Source: Bdellovibrionaceae bacterium UBA6776 (GTDB lineage Bacteria; Bdellovibrionota; Bdellovibrionia; Bdellovibrionales; UBA1609). From it: 64,000 bases of DNA. This document shows positions 50,786-59,639 of this stretch, one piece after another. Below the pieces are notes generated by a model. It was not told the DNA's origin. It made no database searches and saw nothing but the letters and a program-made list of their open reading frames with translations. The stretch lies in NCBI GenBank assembly GCA_002453155.1, contig DKGG01000055.1:1-64000 (forward strand), given 5' to 3'. Positions within the stretch are counted from its first letter, which is position 1. Every line of letters starts with the position of its first letter. Position numbers and translations under genes: made by a program.

Positions 50786-51886
50786 GTGAAATTAAATCGA
50801 ATTCCATTTAAAAGAGTCAACCAGCGCAAAGCTTACCGAGCTTTGCTGTTTGTCTTTTGTGTTGCGATTTTGGTCCAACTTTTAATTGTGGCGCCACTTT
50901 CCATTGATGATCAGAAAGGGCTGGACGAAGAACCCGCGTCCTCCACGACTTTGTCTCAGAATGAGAAGTCTAAGATTGGAAGTGATATTGGAGAAGGCGC
51001 CGATTTAGATTCCAAAGCCCATTCCAACGGTGTTCCTCCGGAGCTTGCGGGCGATCAAAAAATGAAATCCGTACATATGCTTGAAACTCGGGATGGGGAA
51101 AAGGATTGGGAGCTTTGGTCCGATGTGGCGCGTTCAAACCCGGACTCTGGGCAAGTGGAGCTTCAAGGAGTGAACTCGCTTTTTCATGGCAACAAAGGCG
51201 TGACCTATTCCGTGAAGGGAAGAAAAGGTCTGATTGAAGTTCCAAAGAAAGATTTGAAGGTTTCTGGAAATGTGGTGACAAAAACTTCCAGTGGTTATGT
51301 TTTTTTGACGGATGACATGAGTTATTTTTCTAAAAACAGAGTGCTTCAGACGGATTCGCTCGTTCGAGTGTTGGGACCAAAGTCCAAGGGTATTCACGCC
51401 TTGAAACTGACCGGCAAAGGTTTGAGGACGATGCTCAATGATTCAAAGGTTGAAGTTTTAAAAGATGTCCGAGCAGAGAAAATTTTAGAAAAAGGTCAGA
51501 AGGCCATCATTCGCAGCGATCGCGCACGGTTCGATGGAAACTCTGTCACAGCCTCTTTTTTGGGAGAGGTGATTTTGGACATTGATGACATGCGAATAAC
51601 TGGTCCGAAGGCCGACTTTCTATATGATTCAACCAAGGATACTCTAAAGTCTGTGGTTTTTTCTGGCGGGGCAAAAGTCAGTGATCCCACCAAATGGGCG
51701 ACTTCCAAGGAAGTCAAAGTGGATTTCGAAGAGGACAAGTATGTGTTTTCTGGGAACCCACGTGTGGTTCAAAATTCGGATGAGCTTCATGGAGAAAAAA
51801 TTATTTTTCATGATGGAGGAAAGCGCATTCAAGTCATTGGAGCCAAAGCAAAAATGAATATGAATCGATTGAAAGAGGAAAATTGA
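50786..51886 (+). CDS. LptC-LptA fusion protein
   Basis: 366 aa, GTG start. An N-terminal TM helix (ALLFVFCVAILVQLLIVAPL) and disordered linker precede an LptC-like beta domain (~90-200: EKDWELWSDVARSNPDSGQV, YSVKGRKGLIEVPKKDLKVS). An OstA/LptA-like domain (~225-360) follows: IIRSDRARFDGNSVTASFLG, ADFLYDSTKDTLKSVVFSGG, LHGEKIIFHDGGKRIQVIG. In E. coli these are two proteins (191 + 185 aa) in the order lptC-lptA-lptB; here the two seem to be one polypeptide of matching total length, followed by lptB, rpoN and hpf. The bridge would carry LPS from LptBFG across the periplasm. Confidence 0.75.
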   Translation: MKLNRIPFKRVNQRKAYRALLFVFCVAILVQLLIVAPLSIDDQKGLDEEPASSTTLSQNEKSKIGSDIGEGADLDSKAHSNGVPPELAGDQKMKSVHMLETRDGEKDWELWSDVARSNPDSGQVELQGVNSLFHGNKGVTYSVKGRKGLIEVPKKDLKVSGNVVTKTSSGYVFLTDDMSYFSKNRVLQTDSLVRVLGPKSKGIHALKLTGKGLRTMLNDSKVEVLKDVRAEKILEKGQKAIIRSDRARFDGNSVTASFLGEVILDIDDMRITGPKADFLYDSTKDTLKSVVFSGGAKVSDPTKWATSKEVKVDFEEDKYVFSGNPRVVQNSDELHGEKIIFHDGGKRIQVIGAKAKMNMNRLKEEN

Positions 51887-52608
51887 TGGGCCAATTGAGA
51901 ATTGTGGGCATCAGTAAAAAATTTAAAACCAGACAAGTGGTTGATCAGGTGACCTTTAGTGTGGACTCGGGTCAGGTGGTGGGACTTTTGGGGCCCAATG
52001 GTGCAGGTAAGACAACAAGTTTTTATATGGTTGTCGGGTTGGTGCGTCCGGACACAGGAACCGTTCATTTCAATGATCATGATGTCACTCAATTGCCGAT
52101 GTACAAAAGAGCTCAGCATGGGTTGAGCTACCTTCCTCAGGAACCGAGCATTTTTAAAAAACTCACGGTGACAGAAAATATTATGGTGGCGCTGGAGAGC
52201 CGTGATCTTTCTTCCAGTGAACGTGCCGAGCGATTGGAAAGCTTGTTGGAAGAGTTTCGGATTCAGCACATTCGAGACAGCTATGGCTATGCATTGTCCG
52301 GAGGGGAGCGCCGACGGGTAGAGATTGCTCGCGCACTGGGAGGAGATCCGGAATTTATTCTTCTGGATGAGCCCTTTGCGGGAATTGATCCCATCGCCGT
52401 CAATGACATTCAAGGCATTATCACTCAGCTGACGGAGCGGGGAATTGGAGTTTTGATTACCGATCATAACGTTCGTGAAACTTTGGGCATATGCAACCGT
52501 GCATATATATTAAGAGAAGGTCGCGTGGAAGTGGAAGGAACTGCTTCTGAAATTGCGGAATCTCCGCGTGCGAGAGAATTTTATTTGGGTGAGAATTTCC
52601 GACTTTAA
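51886..52608 (+). CDS. lptB: LPS export ABC transporter ATP-binding protein LptB
   Basis: 240 aa. Walker A GPNGAGKTT, Q-loop YLPQEPSIF, ABC signature ALSGGERRRVEIARAL, Walker B FILLDEPFAGIDPIAV and H-loop ITDHNVRET are complete. GIDPIAVNDIQ is LptB-like. It drives LPS extraction from the inner membrane. ATG 51886 shares one base with the previous TGA; a TTG one codon earlier is equally placed. Confidence 0.95.
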   Translation: MGQLRIVGISKKFKTRQVVDQVTFSVDSGQVVGLLGPNGAGKTTSFYMVVGLVRPDTGTVHFNDHDVTQLPMYKRAQHGLSYLPQEPSIFKKLTVTENIMVALESRDLSSSERAERLESLLEEFRIQHIRDSYGYALSGGERRRVEIARALGGDPEFILLDEPFAGIDPIAVNDIQGIITQLTERGIGVLITDHNVRETLGICNRAYILREGRVEVEGTASEIAESPRAREFYLGENFRL

Positions 52609-52622
52609 AAAGGAGTTTATCA

Positions 52623-54053
52623 ATGGCAATGCAACTTAAAACCAGTTTGAAGTTGTCTCAACAACTTCGCATGACCCCTCAGCTTCAGCAGGCCATTAAA
52701 TTGTTGCAACTTTCCCGTCTTGAACTTGAGACGGCTGTGCGAAAAGAATTGGATGAAAACCCCGTTCTTGAAGAAGTGCAAGATGTTGCCGAAGAGGCCT
52801 CTCGTTTAGAAGCCCGCGAAGCGAATCCCGATGAAGGAAATCAAACCGAGGATTCTTCAGATCCTCGCACTCAAGATGAGTTTGAGTGGGAGAACTACGT
52901 CGACTCCAAATACAAACCTCCACAATCGGGTCCCGGAGGTACGGATGAGATCATGAACTATGAGAACATGATTTCTTCCGAGACCACTCTTCATGATCAT
53001 TTGCTTTGGCAAATGAATTTGGGAGGTTTTTCAGATGAGGAAGAAGGCTACCTTGCGATTTTGATCAGCTACGTGGATGACGATGGATACATTAAAACGC
53101 CGTTGTCCGAAGTGGCGCAAGAAGAGTCCGTGGATGAAAAAGAACTGGAAGAAATGCTTCCTTTCCTTCAAGAGTTCGATCCTCCCGGCGTCGGAGCGCG
53201 GGATTTAAAAGAGTGTTTGATCATTCAGGCCAAGCATTTGGAAGAAGACACCAATGATTTGGTTCATTTGGTGAACAATCATTTGAAAGATTTGGAAAAG
53301 AAGAACTACAACGGAATTGCAAAGGCCATGGAGGCTCCTCTTGAGGACATCATTGAGCTTTGTAAAATCATTTACTCCATGGAGCCAAAACCGGGCCGCT
53401 CTTTTATGCCTAGAGACACCCAGTTTGTCACTCCGGATGTCTACGTTTACAAGGTCGGTGACGAATACATGGTGTCTTTGAATGAAGATGGGCTTCCGCG
53501 GCTTCGAATCTCAAATCTTTATAAGAACATTTTAAAAGGGGATAAAGAGTCCACAGCAAAAGCTCACGATTACATTCAAGAAAAGTTGAAGTCAGCCGTT
53601 TGGTTGATCAAAAGCATTCACCAGCGGCAAAGAACCATCTATAAGGTGACCGAAAGTATCGTAAAGCATCAGCAAGATTTTTTCGAAAAAGGTCCCGAGC
53701 ACATTAAGCCTATGATTTTAAGGGACATTGCAAATGACATTGGAATGCACGAATCTACGGTGAGCCGTGTGACCACAAGCAAATATGTTCATACCCCTCG
53801 TGGAATTTTCGAACTGAAGTACTTTTTCAATTCGGGAATTTCGAAGACGGATGGAGATTCATTGGCCAGCGAATCTGTGAAATTAAAAATCAAAGATTTG
53901 GTCAGTCAGGAAAACCCCAAGAACCCATTGTCTGACCAAAAAATCGTCGAGTTGTTGAAGAAAGACGGTATTAAGATTGCCCGAAGAACCGTGGCAAAAT
54001 ATAGGGACGTGTTAAAAATTCTTCCTTCTTCAAAAAGAAAAAAGCTTTTTTAG
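52623..54053 (+). CDS. rpoN: RNA polymerase sigma-54 factor
   Basis: 476 aa. Region I glutamine-rich activator-interacting start (LSQQLRMTPQLQQAIKLLQL), core-binding region (VGARDLKECLIIQAKHLEED), DNA-binding HTH (LRDIANDIGMHESTVSRVTT) and the RpoN box (ARRTVAKYRDVLKILPSS) are present. It recognises -24/-12 promoters and needs AAA+ activators such as the FHA-type one at 33.0-34.4 kb. The neighbour order lptB-rpoN-hpf is the classical one in proteobacteria. Confidence 0.96.
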   Translation: MAMQLKTSLKLSQQLRMTPQLQQAIKLLQLSRLELETAVRKELDENPVLEEVQDVAEEASRLEAREANPDEGNQTEDSSDPRTQDEFEWENYVDSKYKPPQSGPGGTDEIMNYENMISSETTLHDHLLWQMNLGGFSDEEEGYLAILISYVDDDGYIKTPLSEVAQEESVDEKELEEMLPFLQEFDPPGVGARDLKECLIIQAKHLEEDTNDLVHLVNNHLKDLEKKNYNGIAKAMEAPLEDIIELCKIIYSMEPKPGRSFMPRDTQFVTPDVYVYKVGDEYMVSLNEDGLPRLRISNLYKNILKGDKESTAKAHDYIQEKLKSAVWLIKSIHQRQRTIYKVTESIVKHQQDFFEKGPEHIKPMILRDIANDIGMHESTVSRVTTSKYVHTPRGIFELKYFFNSGISKTDGDSLASESVKLKIKDLVSQENPKNPLSDQKIVELLKKDGIKIARRTVAKYRDVLKILPSSKRKKLF

Positions 54054-54149
54054 TTGGCTCGAATTGAGAAATTGAAACCGGCGATCTCCAGAAAACCTCG
54101 ACCTTTCCGATAAGGACTTAAGTAGAGGCTTTGACCCTTAGGGAGGCAT

Positions 54150-54449
54150 ATGTTCGTTGAATTTCGTTTTCGAGACCTGCAATCATCCGAAGAATTAGAA
54201 AATTACGCCATGGACCGACTTCAGAAAATAGGGAAATTTGAGAAAGAACCCATCCATGTGGCAGTGACTTTTTCCTACGCGAAATCTACCAAAAAAGTCC
54301 AGTTGCACTTGAGGTCCAAACGCAATGAGGTTGTCGCTCAATCTGAGGGCGAAGATTTTTTTGGCTGTCTGGATGAGGCGGCGACCCGAATCATGAGTCA
54401 GCTCAAAAAAACCAAGTCTCGAGGCCGTCCACTTCGCAAAGCGAGTTGA
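54150..54449 (+). CDS. hpf: Ribosome hibernation-promoting factor (short HPF/RaiA)
   Basis: 99 aa, short type, behind AGGGAGGCAT. It shows the HPF beta-alpha pattern (VEFRFRDLQSSEELENYAMD, RLQKIGKF, VAVTFSYAK, DFFGCLDEAATRIMSQLKKT) ending in a basic tail. It inactivates 70S ribosomes in low-growth phases. Identity is reinforced by its place after rpoN. Confidence 0.88.
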   Translation: MFVEFRFRDLQSSEELENYAMDRLQKIGKFEKEPIHVAVTFSYAKSTKKVQLHLRSKRNEVVAQSEGEDFFGCLDEAATRIMSQLKKTKSRGRPLRKAS

Positions 54450-54511
54450 CCCTATAAGAGCGTCTTGTTAGGAGTCTTCTTTGCCCAAACATCCGCGGCA
54501 AGGAGGACTCT

Positions 54512-55657
54512 TTGAAAAACTATCTATTTACCAGCGAATCCGTTTCCGAAGGCCATCCTGATAAGGTGGCAGATCAAATCAGTGATGCCATCCTGGATGC
54601 ATACCTTGCAGGTGACCCTCTTTCTCGAGTGGCGTGTGAGACCATGGCCGCAACGGGGTTTGTCATGCTTGCTGGGGAAGTGACCTCCAAAGCCAATGTG
54701 GATTTAACCGCCGTGGCTCGAAACGTGATCAAAGAAATCGGTTATGACAATGGAGAGATGGGTTTTGATTACAGATCCTGTGCCATCTTGACTGGGTTGG
54801 GCAAGCAAAGTCCTGACATCGCAATGGGAGTCGATGCTGCGGAACAGGGTGCTGGGGACCAAGGTTTAATGTTTGGTTACGCCATCAATGAGACCCCAGA
54901 GTACATGCCTCTTTCCATTTCTCTTTCTCACAAATTGGTGAAAAATTTGGCAGACATTCGCAAGAAGGACAAAAACTCCTTTCTTCGCCCGGACTCTAAA
55001 AGTCAGGTGACGGTTGAGTATCAAGACGGAAAGATCAAACGCGTCGATGCTGTTGTGATCTCCACTCAGCACACGGAAGAAGCCACTTTGGATCAGGTGA
55101 AAGCTTTGGTTCGAGAAGAGTTGATTGAAAAAACAATTCCTAAAGAACTGATGGACAACAACACCAAGATTCACATCAACCCCACCGGTCGATTTGTCAT
55201 CGGTGGCCCCGTGGGTGATTGTGGATTGACCGGAAGAAAAATCATCGTGGATACCTATGGTGGCCATGGAGCCCATGGTGGTGGAGCTTTCTCTGGAAAA
55301 GATCCTTCAAAAGTGGATCGTTCCGCGGCCTATGCTTCTCGTCATATTGCAAAGAACTTGGTGGCTGCAGGACTTGCCGAGCGCTGCTTGGTTCAAGTGG
55401 CTTATGCCATTGGAGTTGCAGATCCTGTCAGTGTGATGGTGGAAGATTATGGAACCTCTCAAGTGGGAGCCGAAAATTTGGCTCGCGCTGTAAAAGAACT
55501 TTGGAACTTGAAACCCAAAGCGATTGTAGATCGTTTTGATCTTTTGAAGCCCCGTTACTCCAAGACAGCAGCATATGGTCACTTTGGGCGCACCGAGCCA
55601 GAATTTACTTGGGAAAAGCTGGACGAAGTGGAGCGTTTGAAGTCCTTTTTCAATTAG
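54512..55657 (+). CDS. metK: S-adenosylmethionine synthetase
   Basis: 381 aa, TTG start behind AAGGAGG. Complete signatures: SESVSEGHPDKVADQISDA, EQGAGDQGLMFGYA, GGAFSGKDPSKVDRSAAYAS, with the glycine-rich GHGAHGGGA. Makes SAM from methionine and ATP. No SAM riboswitch is recognisable upstream. Confidence 0.97.
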   Translation: MKNYLFTSESVSEGHPDKVADQISDAILDAYLAGDPLSRVACETMAATGFVMLAGEVTSKANVDLTAVARNVIKEIGYDNGEMGFDYRSCAILTGLGKQSPDIAMGVDAAEQGAGDQGLMFGYAINETPEYMPLSISLSHKLVKNLADIRKKDKNSFLRPDSKSQVTVEYQDGKIKRVDAVVISTQHTEEATLDQVKALVREELIEKTIPKELMDNNTKIHINPTGRFVIGGPVGDCGLTGRKIIVDTYGGHGAHGGGAFSGKDPSKVDRSAAYASRHIAKNLVAAGLAERCLVQVAYAIGVADPVSVMVEDYGTSQVGAENLARAVKELWNLKPKAIVDRFDLLKPRYSKTAAYGHFGRTEPEFTWEKLDEVERLKSFFN

Positions 55658-55819
55658 TTCTTTTACCCATCTGTGAGATTCGGTATACCATAGGACGATT
55701 TTGAAATCGTGAGGGTGCCGAAAATCAAGGCAACACCCTTCCTCGAAACCGGGGAAGGCGTGCTGATGTTTCCTTGCGCGATTGCGCCCTCCTTAAATTC
55801 TTGCGGCAAAAAAGGCAAA
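55658..55819 (+). other. Structured leader before lepA
   Basis: 162 nt that can fold into two neighbouring hairpins: GGGTGCC / GGC-AA-CACCC at about 55712-55738, and CCTTCC-TCGAAACC-GGGGAAGG immediately after. There is an open reading frame through it continuous with lepA (from 55709), but no family similarity is seen in it. It could be a 5'UTR control element or the 3' end of metK; it fits no riboswitch class I know. Confidence 0.35.
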
Positions 55820-57619
55820 ATGGATCCGAAACACATTCGCAACTTTTCAATCATTGCTCACATCGATCACGGGAAATCCACATTGGCGGATGGGTTTTTG
55901 TCGGCCACTCAAACGCTTTCAGACCGAGAGAAAAAGGCACAGTTCTTAGACAATATGGACTTGGAGAGAGAGCGTGGGATCACCATTAAAGCTCAAACCG
56001 TGCGTATCAATTTCAAAGCCAATGACGGCGAAGTGTATCAGCTCAATCTGATTGATACCCCCGGGCACGTGGATTTTTCCTATGAAGTCTCAAGATCTTT
56101 GGCCGCCTGTGAAGGTGCGATTTTGGTGGTGGATGCGGCTCAAGGTGTGGAAGCGCAAACCTTGGCAAACGTATATTTGGCTTTGGAGCATGACTTAGAA
56201 ATCATTCCTGTTTTGAATAAAATTGATCTTCCCGCCGCGGATCCCGAAGGTGTGAAGCAGCAAATTGAAGATGCCATTGGTTTGGACACTTCCGAAGCCA
56301 TTTTGGCCAGCGCCAAAGAGGGCAAAGGAATTACAGAAATTCTTCAAGCCGTTGTGGACAAAGTTCCTCCTCCCACGGCAGACCGTGAGCTTCCTCTGCG
56401 AGCTCTGATTTTTGATTCTTGGTTTGATCCCTACCAGGGCGTGGTGGTTTTGTGCCGAATTAAAGACGGGACCATTAAAAAGGGCGAGCAGATTCGCTTT
56501 ATGGCAGCAGGAAAAGACTATGAAGTTTTAAAGTTGGGAGTCTTTGCTCCTTTTGCCATGAACCTGGATTCTTTGGATGCGGGCGAAGTGGGCTTTGTGA
56601 TTTGCGGAATCAAAGACATTCGCGATGTAAAAGTGGGGGATACCGTCACCCATGCCAAGCGGCCCGCCACGGCGCCGCTTGCCGGTTTTAAGAAAATCAA
56701 ACCCATGGTTTTTTCGGGCATTTTTCCCGTGGACTCTTCAGACTTTGAAGATTTGCGAGAGGCCTTGGACAAATTGGCTTTGAACGATTCCAGTCTCAGT
56801 TTTGAAATGGAGACTTCGGCGGCTCTTGGCTTTGGATTTCGTTGTGGATTCTTGGGACTTCTCCATATGGAAATTGTCCAAGAAAGATTGGAACGAGAGT
56901 TCAACCTCAATTTGATCACAACAGCACCCTCTGTGGTTTACAAAGTCTACACAACAGATGGTCAAGAAATTGATCTGGAAAACCCCTCGAAACTTCCTGA
57001 ACTGACAAAGATTGATCGTATGGAAGAGCCGATCGTAAAGCTTACCCTTCATACTCCAAGTGAATACATTGGTGGGATTTTAAAACTCTGTGAAGACCGT
57101 CGAGGTGTGCAAATTAAAATGGAGTTTATTACCGACACCAAAGTGATCATTGAGTACAAGTTGCCCCTCAATGAAATGGTGATGGATTTTTATGACCGTT
57201 TAAAATCCATTTCAAAAGGCTACGCCAGCATGGAGTATGAATTCCTGGGTTACGAAGAGTCGGACCTGTCCAAAATGGACATTTTGATCAATGGAGATTC
57301 TGTGGATGCGCTTTCCTTGATTGTTCACAAATCAAAAGCCACACCACGGGGTCGTGCCCTTACTGCCAAATTGAAAGAATTGATTCCACGCCAACAGTTT
57401 CAGGTGGCCATCCAGGCTGCGTTGGGAGCGAAAATCATCGCTCGAGAGACGGTGGGCGCCCTTCGAAAAGATGTCACAGCAAAGTGTTATGGCGGAGATA
57501 TTTCTCGAAAAAGAAAATTGCTTGAAAAGCAAAAAGAAGGAAAGAAGCGCATGAAGTCCATTGGTCGCGTGGAAGTCCCCCAAGAGGCCTTTCTCGCTAT
57601 TTTAAAGGTGGATGAGTAG
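55820..57619 (+). CDS. lepA: Elongation factor 4 (LepA)
   Basis: Ribosomal back-translocase GTPase. From ATG 55820 it is 599 aa, the usual length, beginning DPKHIRNFSIIAHIDHGKST (G1). G3 is DTPGHVDF and G4 NKIDLP; the LepA-specific C-terminal DNA is covered by KCYGGDISRKRKLLEKQKEG. The in-frame extension to 55709 is not family-like. The end overlaps the next gene by 8 nt. Confidence 0.95.
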   Translation: MDPKHIRNFSIIAHIDHGKSTLADGFLSATQTLSDREKKAQFLDNMDLERERGITIKAQTVRINFKANDGEVYQLNLIDTPGHVDFSYEVSRSLAACEGAILVVDAAQGVEAQTLANVYLALEHDLEIIPVLNKIDLPAADPEGVKQQIEDAIGLDTSEAILASAKEGKGITEILQAVVDKVPPPTADRELPLRALIFDSWFDPYQGVVVLCRIKDGTIKKGEQIRFMAAGKDYEVLKLGVFAPFAMNLDSLDAGEVGFVICGIKDIRDVKVGDTVTHAKRPATAPLAGFKKIKPMVFSGIFPVDSSDFEDLREALDKLALNDSSLSFEMETSAALGFGFRCGFLGLLHMEIVQERLEREFNLNLITTAPSVVYKVYTTDGQEIDLENPSKLPELTKIDRMEEPIVKLTLHTPSEYIGGILKLCEDRRGVQIKMEFITDTKVIIEYKLPLNEMVMDFYDRLKSISKGYASMEYEFLGYEESDLSKMDILINGDSVDALSLIVHKSKATPRGRALTAKLKELIPRQQFQVAIQAALGAKIIARETVGALRKDVTAKCYGGDISRKRKLLEKQKEGKKRMKSIGRVEVPQEAFLAILKVDE

Positions 57620-58340
57620 CTTTATGTCCAAGCGTTTTTGGACCGAGGGATTAGGTTCATTTGTACTGGCAATCTTGTTGGCTTTGACGGTTCGTTGGGC
57701 TTTTGTGGAAGCTTATATGATTCCAACAAACAGCATGATGCCCACGCTGATGTCCAACGATCATATATTTGTGAACAAGTTGATTTATGGGATTCGCTGG
57801 CCTTTTAGCTCTAAGTGGATCATGAAGTGGTCGGCTCCCAAAAGAGGGGACTTGATTGTCTTTCGACGGGATGGGGATCAATCTCCTTTTTACATCAAGC
57901 GGGTTGTTGGGGTCCCTGGAGATCGGGTTTACATTGAAAACAACCATGTTTATGTGAACGAAGCGGTGTTGGAGCGACGCCTTCCAAACCCAACGGAACA
58001 GCGAAGATGGGGCCATCATTTTGATTCCAAAGAATATGAATTGTGGATGGAGATTTTGTCGGATCAAGCATACGGAGTTCTTTACGGAAGAGAAGGTCCT
58101 CAATCTGCACCTATTGGGCCCGTCACAGTGCCTTTTGGATCTTATTTTGTTTTGGGGGATCACAGAGATTTGGCAGACGATTCTCGAACCTGGGCGCCGG
58201 CTCGATTTGTAAAAGAGGATGCGATTATTGGTCGGGCTTCAATGGTTTGGCTCAGTTGTGATGAGACATTGCCTGTGGTGCCCTTCTTGTGCGATCCTCG
58301 TGAGATCCGTTGGGATCGATTCTTTCGTTTTGTTAACTGA
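57612..58340 (+). CDS. lepB: Signal peptidase I, copy 1
   Basis: 242 aa (ATG 57624 is an alternative). TM anchor GSFVLAILLALTVRWAFVEA, catalytic serine Ser41 in IPTNSMMPTL, general-base lysine Lys96 in YIKRVVGVPGD, and the box E pattern VLGDHRDLADDSR. It removes Sec/Tat signal peptides on the periplasmic face. Following lepA is the E. coli order lepA-lepB. The start overlaps the lepA end. Confidence 0.92.
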   Translation: MSSFMSKRFWTEGLGSFVLAILLALTVRWAFVEAYMIPTNSMMPTLMSNDHIFVNKLIYGIRWPFSSKWIMKWSAPKRGDLIVFRRDGDQSPFYIKRVVGVPGDRVYIENNHVYVNEAVLERRLPNPTEQRRWGHHFDSKEYELWMEILSDQAYGVLYGREGPQSAPIGPVTVPFGSYFVLGDHRDLADDSRTWAPARFVKEDAIIGRASMVWLSCDETLPVVPFLCDPREIRWDRFFRFVN

Positions 58341-58378
58341 GGTCCGTGGAGATCACAGCCTCTGAGAGAGGAGTGAGT

Positions 58379-59131
58379 GTGGCAAAGGGAAAAAGTGAAA
58401 AGACAAAATTTGGAGATGGGTTCTTCTCGTTCTTCGGAGCTATTTTAGCCATTTTGGCTTTTCGTTGGTTGTTGTTTGAACCCTTTGTGATTCCTTCCGG
58501 CAGTATGATTCCCACCCTTTTGGTTCACGATCACATTTTAGTGAATAAGTTTGCTTACGGAGTGCGCTGGCCCTTTTCAAAATCTTGGATTGTGGAATTT
58601 GAGGGCCCCAAACGGGGGGACATCGTTGTTTTTAAAGCGGTCGACGAATCCTATTTTATGATTAAACGGGTGATTGGTTTGCCCGGTGACGAGATCCAAA
58701 TGAAGGATGATGGTCAATTGGTTGTAAATGGCGAGCCCATTCCGCGAGTGGAATTGCCAGTGTCTTCAGCGGATCCGTCCTCTCAATCTCCCTATTACGC
58801 CGTAGATAGCACGGATCTGGAAGGTTCGTTTGAGTTTTTTGACTTTTACGAAGAAAAAGTGGGCGAGCACACCCATCGCTTGATTCATTTTAAAGGCAAC
58901 CCAAGAACGTGGGCGCAACCCTTTCATGTTCCTGAGGGAAATTATTTTATGATGGGAGACAACCGGGACAACTCCAAAGACAGTCGCTACTGGGGGCCTT
59001 TGCCAAAAGAAAATCTTATGGGCAAAGCACTTTTTGTATGGCTCAGTTGCCAGGACACTCTTCCGGTCTTGTCGATGATCTGCAATCCCTTAGAGCTTCG
59101 TTGGAAGAGATTCTTCCATGGCTTGGAGTAG
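58379..59131 (+). CDS. Signal peptidase I, copy 2
   Basis: 250 aa from GTG 58379 (GAGAGAGGA upstream); GTG 58346 would add 11 residues. The family motifs are intact: TM segment ILAILAFRWLLFEPF, serine in IPSGSMIPTL, lysine in MIKRVIGLPGDE, and MMGDNRDNSKDSRYWG. It is a second active-looking enzyme and more canonical than copy 1. Possibly division of substrates, as in other bacteria with paralogous SPases. Confidence 0.9.
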   Translation: MAKGKSEKTKFGDGFFSFFGAILAILAFRWLLFEPFVIPSGSMIPTLLVHDHILVNKFAYGVRWPFSKSWIVEFEGPKRGDIVVFKAVDESYFMIKRVIGLPGDEIQMKDDGQLVVNGEPIPRVELPVSSADPSSQSPYYAVDSTDLEGSFEFFDFYEEKVGEHTHRLIHFKGNPRTWAQPFHVPEGNYFMMGDNRDNSKDSRYWGPLPKENLMGKALFVWLSCQDTLPVLSMICNPLELRWKRFFHGLE

Positions 59132-59606
59132 GCCGTTCTTTCAATTTTTGCTGCCGCTTTTGGTGTTAGGACTGATCCTTAGGTTTTTCTTTATTCAAAG
59201 CCTAATGGTGCACACCTCAAGGTTTGATCCTCATCTGCTCAAAGGGGATTTGGTTTTGGGATCTAAAATTTCCAAACCCCATCGTGGAGATTTCGTGGCC
59301 TTCGATTGTCTGAGCCACGGAGTGTGTGTGGGACGCATTTTGGGAAAATCCGGAGATCGGCTGGATTTTGAAGGGGATTTGGTCCTCATCAACCGAACCA
59401 CTCAGCAAGAACTGAAACTTTCGGACGCAACGCGGCTTGAGCCCGGATCTTTTGTAGTGGGCCCAGAGCACTATTTTTTGGAAGGAGATGAGTCCGGAGA
59501 GGTTCCTGAGCCTCAGATTCGATCCGTGCTGAAGTGGGTATTTGTTTCTGTCGATCCGGAGTCTCGAACCTGGCGTCCAAGCCGTACTTTGTGGTCCATT
59601 CATTGA
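59118..59606 (+). CDS. Signal peptidase I-like protein lacking catalytic residues
   Basis: 162 aa, overlapping copy 2 by 14 nt. It has the TM anchor (FLLPLLVLGLILRFFFIQSL) and the SPase-like spacing: in ungapped alignment VHTSRFDPHLL against IPTNSMMPTLM places Arg35 at the nucleophile serine, and CVGRILGKSGD against YIKRVVGVPGD replaces the lysine with Gly. The box E region reads FLEGDESGEVPEPQIRS instead of GDNRxxSxDSR. It is shorter than the other two. Likely a catalytically inactive paralogue with a regulatory or structural role; a degraded gene is an alternative, although the frame is intact. Confidence 0.72.
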   Translation: MAWSRPFFQFLLPLLVLGLILRFFFIQSLMVHTSRFDPHLLKGDLVLGSKISKPHRGDFVAFDCLSHGVCVGRILGKSGDRLDFEGDLVLINRTTQQELKLSDATRLEPGSFVVGPEHYFLEGDESGEVPEPQIRSVLKWVFVSVDPESRTWRPSRTLWSIH

Positions 59607-59639
59607 CGAATTCAGGGCCAAAAGATATCCTCTTCGCCA

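Noticed and set aside
54450..54511. SAM riboswitch upstream of metK
   Set aside because: Only 62 nt are available and none of the SAM-riboswitch core patterns I know is present.
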